This document shows positions 9,021-11,719 of a DNA stretch of 11,719 nt, in pieces (the first letter of the stretch is position 1; every line of letters starts with the position of its first letter). This DNA is from Phycisphaerales bacterium UBA1845 (GTDB lineage: Bacteria; Planctomycetota; Phycisphaerae; UBA1845): contig DDIR01000073.1 in NCBI GenBank assembly GCA_002338715.1, forward strand, positions 98,278-109,996, written 5' to 3'. The notes below the pieces were generated by a model. That model saw nothing but the letters and a program-made list of their open reading frames with translations. It was not told where the DNA came from and ran no database searches. A program made the position numbers and the translations under genes.

Positions 9021-9536
9021 ATGTTGCGTTTCGTTGCGAGTGCGTGCGTGGGAATGTGCGCGATTTTGAGCGGTTGCAATGACCCGGCTTGGTCATTTGA
9101 TCAATCGGGCTCGCATGCGCGCGGGTCGGATATTTACAAGGTCGTTTGCTTTTATCCGCCGAACATGTGGCGCAGTTTCGATGAAGCCGGCGATCGCAAC
9201 ATCGAGGGCTTCACCTTTATTCTCTATCTGATTTCATCCACTTCCGAACGCGGCGCGCTGGCGGACGGTACAATCGATGTACAGATATTTACGGTCGATA
9301 CCGTCGATGGCGTTCAGTCAAGCCGCGTATTGGCATACGAGTGGAGTTGCCCCACGACTGAACTTCCGGAACGCAATCCGACCAAACTCGGTCACGGGTA
9401 TCAACCATCGGTCGACTGGGATACGCTTGATCTGTTCAACCGGGACATCGAAGTGCTTGTGCGCTACGTGGCTCCGGATGGGTCGATCGTCCCCAGTCGA
9501 ACGGCGTCGCTCAAAGTCCCGCCCCGTAAATTGTAA
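9021..9536 (+). CDS. Small putative lipoprotein following the secretin gene
   Basis: From ATG 9021 this gives 171 residues. It begins MLRFVASACVGMCAILSGC, a short lipoprotein signal peptide with lipobox L-S-G-C, so Cys19 would be the lipidated first mature residue. TTG 9015 is an alternative start better spaced from GGAGG at 9001-9005 and would add two residues. ATG 8976 would give a longer n-region and is less likely. The mature part has alternating hydrophobic stretches suggesting a single mostly beta domain (GFTFILYLIS, TIDVQIFTVD, DIEVLVRYVAPDGS, TASLKVPP). I do not recognise a family. It follows the secretin stop by 7 bases, so it is very probably in the same transcript. Secretins often need a small lipoprotein pilotin or accessory, so that role is plausible from position only. 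The CDS is fairly certain; the function is unknown. Confidence 0.8.
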   Translation: MLRFVASACVGMCAILSGCNDPAWSFDQSGSHARGSDIYKVVCFYPPNMWRSFDEAGDRNIEGFTFILYLISSTSERGALADGTIDVQIFTVDTVDGVQSSRVLAYEWSCPTTELPERNPTKLGHGYQPSVDWDTLDLFNRDIEVLVRYVAPDGSIVPSRTASLKVPPRKL

Positions 9537-9540
9537 TACA

Positions 9541-9552
9541 CAATGATCATTG
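9541..9552. repeat. Perfect 12-base palindrome
   Basis: CAATGATCATTG equals its own reverse complement and starts 4 bases after the lipoprotein stop. It could be a dimeric protein site or part of the 3' end structure. It may also be chance, as it is short and AT-rich and has no other supporting signal. Confidence 0.35.
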
Positions 9553-9557
9553 AAATG

Positions 9558-9634
9558 TGTGCCACTGCTCTGTGAGCAGTGCATGCGCGCGGTTGGTTTG
9601 GGATCCACCGCACTGCTCACAGAGCAGTGGCACA
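9558..9634. repeat. REP/BIME-like nested inverted repeat
   Basis: Two 25-base arms (9558-9582 and 9610-9634) are perfect reverse complements around a 27-base centre. Each arm is itself a hairpin: CACTGCTC, three bases, GAGCAGTG (9563-9581 and 9611-9629), so the octamer or its complement occurs four times. This is the arrangement of paired, inverted repetitive extragenic palindromes, and the place (between convergent genes) is typical. Read on the minus strand, the right unit is preceded by GTAG one base before TGTGCCACTG. A GTAG-type tetranucleotide is the foot recognised by REP-associated transposases in the best-studied cases; the left unit lacks it. It may also act as a 3' end stabiliser for the secretin transcript. 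The symmetry is seen directly; the REP label is an inference from form and place. Confidence 0.75.
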
Positions 9635-9657
9635 TCTACGACGCTTACCCACCGCGC

Positions 9658-9690
9658 AAAGAAAAAGCTTCCCGCATTGACGGGAAGCTT
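9658..9690 (-). terminator. Intrinsic terminator of erpA
   Basis: Read on the minus strand, the 10-base perfect stem AAGCTTCCCG / CGGGAAGCTT has a 6-base loop (TCAATG) and is followed by TTTCTTT. The first base of the hairpin is 33 bases past the erpA stop. On the plus strand the hairpin is followed only by a loosely T-rich stretch, so action for the convergent secretin transcript would be weak. Confidence 0.88.
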
Positions 9691-9722
9691 GTTGATTCGT
9701 TCGTTTGTTGACCGCGTTTTCG

Positions 9723-10088
9723 TTACGGTGAGAAGCTGCTGCCGCAACCGCAGGTGCTGGTGGCGTTGGGGTTGCTGAACACGAACCCTCGGCCCATCAT
9801 CTCGTCGCGGAAATCGATCGCGACACCGTTGAGGTACAGATAGCTGCGCGGGTCGCAGACAATCTTGATGCCTTCCTGTTCGAAGACTTCGTCCTCGGAA
9901 CTGCTTTGATCGGTCAGGTCGAGCGTGTAGTTGAAGCCGCTGCATCCACCACCCTTGACGCCGACGCGAAGGAACAATTCCTCGACCGGTTTGTCGTTCT
10001 CGGTGTGCTCGGTTTTAAGGCGTTCCAGTTGCTGCGTCACGATCGTGTTGACTTCTTTTGCGGCGGCTGCACTCAGTGAGATACCCAT
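9723..10088 (-). CDS. erpA: A-type iron-sulphur cluster carrier ErpA/IscA/HesB
   Basis: A 121-residue cytoplasmic protein that binds [2Fe-2S] or [4Fe-4S] clusters and delivers them to apoproteins. The three conserved cysteines of the family are present: Cys49 in GGGCSGFNY, and Cys113 and Cys115 in STCGCGSSFS near the C-terminus. These two motifs match the ErpA subgroup more closely than IscA (TSGCSGMAY, ECGCGESF), hence the symbol; function as the general A-type carrier is certain, the subgroup less so. Length is normal for the family (about 107-120). An extra Cys78 is not a family ligand. ATG at 10088-10086 is preceded by AAGG with about 8 bases spacing. No isc, suf or nif gene is adjacent, so the gene appears to stand alone with its own promoter and terminator, which is common for erpA. 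It is convergent to the secretin operon and probably unrelated to it. Confidence 0.96.
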   Translation of the reverse strand: MGISLSAAAAKEVNTIVTQQLERLKTEHTENDKPVEELFLRVGVKGGGCSGFNYTLDLTDQSSSEDEVFEQEGIKIVCDPRSYLYLNGVAIDFRDEMMGRGFVFSNPNATSTCGCGSSFSP

Positions 10089-10163
10089 ATTCTCTACCTT
10101 TCAATTCCCTTGGATGAACATCTCGGACGCCCTAGGCGATAAGCGCTCAACGTCCGTCAGTGG

Positions 10164-10192
10164 ATACTAGTCGTGACCGCCCAAGTCTTCAA
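10164..10192 (-). promoter_or_regulatory. Candidate erpA promoter
   Basis: On the minus strand TTGAAG (10192-10187), a 17-base spacer and TAGTAT (10169-10164) each match the housekeeping consensus at four of six positions with ideal spacing. Transcription would start near 10156, giving a leader of about 68 bases before the erpA ATG. No start mapping is available, and sigma-factor preferences in this organism are not known. Confidence 0.4.
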
Positions 10193-10211
10193 CGCAGATG
10201 CAAGCGGTCAC
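10173..10211. promoter_or_regulatory. 8-base inverted repeat overlapping the erpA promoter
   Basis: GTGACCGC (10173-10180) and GCGGTCAC (10204-10211) are perfect inverted copies 23 bases apart. One arm lies in the spacer between the proposed -10 and -35 elements and the other just upstream of the -35. That is a plausible place for a dimeric regulator or a looped operator. It does not match an IscR site that I can recognise. No regulator is identified. Confidence 0.35.
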
Positions 10212-10270
10212 TGTCGATTCTGAGTTATTCTCATCGGCCAGCAAGTCGTTGAACCGATTGGTCAGGTGTC

Positions 10271-10304
10271 CAAAAAATCAGGCCCGGCGGGGTGGGCCGG
10301 GCCT
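10271..10304 (-). terminator. Strong minus-strand intrinsic terminator
   Basis: On the minus strand a perfect 9-base GC-rich stem, AGGCCCGGC / GCCGGGCCT, with a 7-base loop is followed by GATTTTTTG. It lies upstream of the erpA promoter, so it must end a different minus-strand transcript that begins beyond 10304, in a stretch with no convincing protein gene. It also insulates erpA from read-through. Confidence 0.8.
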
Positions 10305-10634
10305 TGGGGGGTTACCGATCCATGGGGGATGGACCAGTAAGTGGGTCAAGATGAAGTTGAAGCCCGCAGTACCCCGGTATTCGGGTCGCGATCGCTTCGA
10401 TTAATAACGTTCCAGCCAACTCCTCGGTTTTTCCGAGCACATCAAGACGCAGTTGTTTGGGTTCCCGTCGTTTGGCCGATTAGAAACCTGTCATGCAAAC
10501 CAACCTGATACGCCAGCAAACGCCCATTATCGCCATTTCGACCACTGATACCAGCTTCGACGCATGATTGAAATCAAATTGGCGAGGGTTCTTGCGGGTC
10601 CCGCTCTTTTGCAACTCGGATAAGCCCTGACTAC
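10271..10634 (-). ncRNA. Candidate unrecognised RNA, about 360 bases
   Basis: A TTGACA-17-CAGAAT promoter (10669-10641) points at this stretch and the strong terminator at 10304-10271 closes it. Minus-strand frames inside have only very short open stretches (for example an 18-residue MAIMGVCW frame), so a protein product is unlikely. Small hairpins occur inside, such as CTCGG-TTTTT-CCGAG at 10423-10437. I do not see the conserved cores of RNase P RNA, tmRNA or SRP RNA, nor a tRNA T-arm. A small regulatory RNA, a long leader of something lost, or a chance promoter remain possible. Boundaries are only estimates from the flanking signals. Confidence 0.35.
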
Positions 10635-10640
10635 GGACCG

Positions 10641-10669
10641 ATTCTGGTCAGTCGAGCCGGCAATGTCAA
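10641..10669 (-). promoter_or_regulatory. Candidate minus-strand promoter
   Basis: A perfect -35 hexamer TTGACA (minus strand, 10669-10664) is followed after 17 bases by CAGAAT (10646-10641), which matches the -10 consensus at four of six positions. The predicted start is near 10634. It faces the terminator at 10304-10271, and no CDS lies between them. Confidence 0.4.
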
Positions 10670-10991
10670 GTCGCATTTAACCCCACAGAGGCTTGGGGGG
10701 TCGATAAATCCATGGTCCAATTGCAAATCCAGCCCAGGACAGCCAGCAGGCTTTGCCATGGCCAGCCAACCCATCGTTCCCCGTTGACGGCTTTGCAGTG
10801 TGTCTGAAATTCACGACTTATTTGGGGGCCAACGGCTCGAATTCCCAAATCAATTGTTGTTGGGTTCCCGCCGATGAATTACTATTACTCATAGTAGTAG
10901 CCCGGTTGGCCCATGGCGATCCAATATGCGGTTCGGTGGGGTATGCTTATTGAGATGCCCTGGTAGAGATTCGCCGGCGCTTCGGGCTGCT
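10670..10991. other. Non-coding stretch without a recognised gene
   Basis: No convincing coding frame on either strand. A 60-codon minus-strand frame (10848-10666) has no clear ribosome site or recognisable domain. A hairpin with an 8-base stem including one G-T pair and loop TACTC lies at 10878-10898. An 11-base word TTGGGTTCCCG at 10860-10870 is repeated at 10457-10467. I see no tRNA, attachment site or insertion sequence here. Confidence 0.5.
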
Positions 10992-11000
10992 TGTTATGAT
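10992..11000 (+). promoter_or_regulatory. Candidate extended -10 promoter of the STN gene
   Basis: TGTTATGAT fits an extended -10 element (TGnTATAAT with one mismatch). No good -35 is present; TTCGCC at 10970-10975 is too far away at 19 bases. The predicted start near 11007 leaves a leader of about 28 bases before ATG 11035, which contains the ribosome site GGGAG at 11023-11027. Confidence 0.4.
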
Positions 11001-11034
11001 CCATCCAGACAGACCTTCCTTTGGGAGAATTGGC

Positions 11035-11064
11035 ATGCGTCGATCAATCATGCGTCGATCAATG
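11035..11064 (+). repeat. Tandem 15-base duplication at a start codon
   Basis: ATGCGTCGATCAATC is followed at once by ATGCGTCGATCAATG; the copies differ only at the last base. The protein therefore begins MRRSI-MRRSM, with two equivalent start codons and two basic n-regions in the signal peptide. GGGAG at 11023-11027 is 7 bases from the first ATG, which favours that one. Confidence 0.9.
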
Positions 11065-11719
11065 ATGACAGTTGCGATATTGCTGGCTGGTTCCATGCAG
11101 GTCAGCGCTCAAACTGCAACCTCCAAGTCCGGTCAATCCAAAGACAATCAAGCCAAGGGAGGAAGCAAAGCCACCACGACGAATCGATACACGGCTGATC
11201 GCCCGCTGATGCCTGGTTCGCGCCGCAACATGGACGGATCACGGGCGGTGTCACGGCGTGTCGCTCCGGCAGTAGCAACGCTCAACAAGCGCGTTGAATC
11301 GGTCGAGTGGGACGATGCGCCGCTGGAGTCGGTGATCGAATGGTTGCGTGAGCAGGGTCCAAAAACAAACGTGATCGTTGTCTGGCGGGCGCTCGAAGCG
11401 CAGGGCATTGATGCGGATACGCCGGTGACGCTGAAGTTTCGTGATGCAAGGGTCGGTCAAGTTCTCGATGAAGCGCTCAACCAGGTAGCCGACGGCGCTG
11501 AACTTCGTTTTCGCGGTTCGGGCAATACCATCAAGATTTCCACCCGCAGCGACCTCAATAAGAAGTTATACGTTCGTGCCTATGACGTGAGTGATCTGAT
11601 CTTCGAAGTGCCTGATTTCAAAGGTCCGCGCGTGGATGTCACCGGCGGTGGCGGAGGCGGCGGATCGGGCGGTTCCGGAGGAGGCGCGGGTGGCGGCTTT
11701 GGTGGTGGTGGAGGCGCCG
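11035..11719 (+). CDS. Exported STN-domain, glycine-rich protein, 3' partial
   Basis: Open for 228 codons to the window end with no stop. A signal peptide with a duplicated basic n-region (MRRSIMRRSMM) and a hydrophobic core ends VSA|Q, with cleavage after residue 25. Residues 26-80 are a polar Lys/Ser/Thr/Arg-rich linker. Residues 86-170 (KRVESVEWDDAPLESVIEWL ... VTLKFRD ... VLDEALN ... NTIKIST) fit the STN domain, the short N-terminal domain of secretins and TonB receptors: beta-helix, VTLkf strand, helix LdeaLn, and a closing I-K-I strand. Next comes LYVRAYDVSDLIFEVPDF, then from 204 an almost pure Gly tract broken by Ser, Ala and Phe. This order (signal peptide, STN, YDVSDLI, Gly-rich) resembles planctomycete secretin-related proteins as I recall them, but whether a secretin core follows cannot be seen. 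It has its own candidate promoter and ribosome site. The STN assignment is good; the role is inferred. Confidence 0.88.
   Translation, partial: MRRSIMRRSMMTVAILLAGSMQVSAQTATSKSGQSKDNQAKGGSKATTTNRYTADRPLMPGSRRNMDGSRAVSRRVAPAVATLNKRVESVEWDDAPLESVIEWLREQGPKTNVIVVWRALEAQGIDADTPVTLKFRDARVGQVLDEALNQVADGAELRFRGSGNTIKISTRSDLNKKLYVRAYDVSDLIFEVPDFKGPRVDVTGGGGGGGSGGSGGGAGGGFGGGGGA

Noticed and set aside
9318..9778. Two short frames in opposite directions, both starting MCHCSVSSA
   Set aside because: The identical peptide start is produced by the perfect inverted repeat at 9558-9634 and not by real genes.
10198..10404. 68-codon plus-strand frame after erpA
   Set aside because: It runs through the GC-rich terminator hairpin, has no ribosome site, and its composition does not resemble a protein.
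10666..10848. 60-codon minus-strand frame MGIRAVGPQ...
   Set aside because: No convincing Shine-Dalgarno, no recognisable domain, and the proposed minus-strand promoter lies at its 3' end, so it would not express it.
10271..10990. RNase P RNA, tmRNA, SRP RNA or a tRNA in the gap
   Set aside because: I looked on both strands for GAGGAAAGTCC, GGAAGGAAGCAG, a tmRNA-type tRNA-like end and a GGTTCRA T-arm and found none. A covariance search would settle this.

Overview
The window most resembles an envelope-biogenesis locus of a member of the Planctomycetota. This rests on two very long proteins built from tandem secretin N-type modules, a third exported protein with an STN-like domain and a long glycine tract, moderately high GC, and long non-coding gaps. 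The phylum is an inference from protein style; no rRNA or other marker is present, and I cannot give a genus.

Layout. Bases 1-3618 (+) hold the 3' part of a gene for a protein of about 13 complete secretin N-type modules that has no secretin pore domain and ends in arginine-rich residues. After 169 non-coding bases, 3788-9013 (+) encodes a 1741-residue exported secretin. It has a signal peptide, an acidic linker, a half module, 14 complete N-type modules, a canonical secretin core and a Pro/Gln-rich tail. A small lipoprotein gene (about 9021-9536, +) follows within a few bases of its stop. The convergent gap 9537-9722 holds a 12-base palindrome, a REP/BIME-like nested inverted repeat (9558-9634) and a strong intrinsic terminator for the minus-strand gene erpA (9723-10088, -), an A-type iron-sulphur carrier.

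The 946 bases between erpA and the last gene contain no convincing CDS. They hold a candidate erpA promoter with an overlapping inverted repeat. They also hold a minus-strand TTGACA-type promoter about 360 bases upstream of a strong minus-strand terminator, which together outline a possible unrecognised RNA. A candidate extended -10 promoter precedes the last gene, 11035-11719 (+). That gene runs off the window and encodes an exported protein with an STN-like domain and a polyglycine stretch.

How the genes may work together. Secretins form outer-membrane rings, and their N modules stack into a periplasmic tube; type II secretion secretins have about four such N domains. A secretin with 14 modules next to a poreless protein with at least 13, plus a lipoprotein and an STN protein, suggests an unusually long envelope-spanning conduit with a partner scaffold. 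None of the ATPase, inner-membrane or pseudopilin genes of type II secretion is visible here. The iron-sulphur gene is convergent and probably unrelated.
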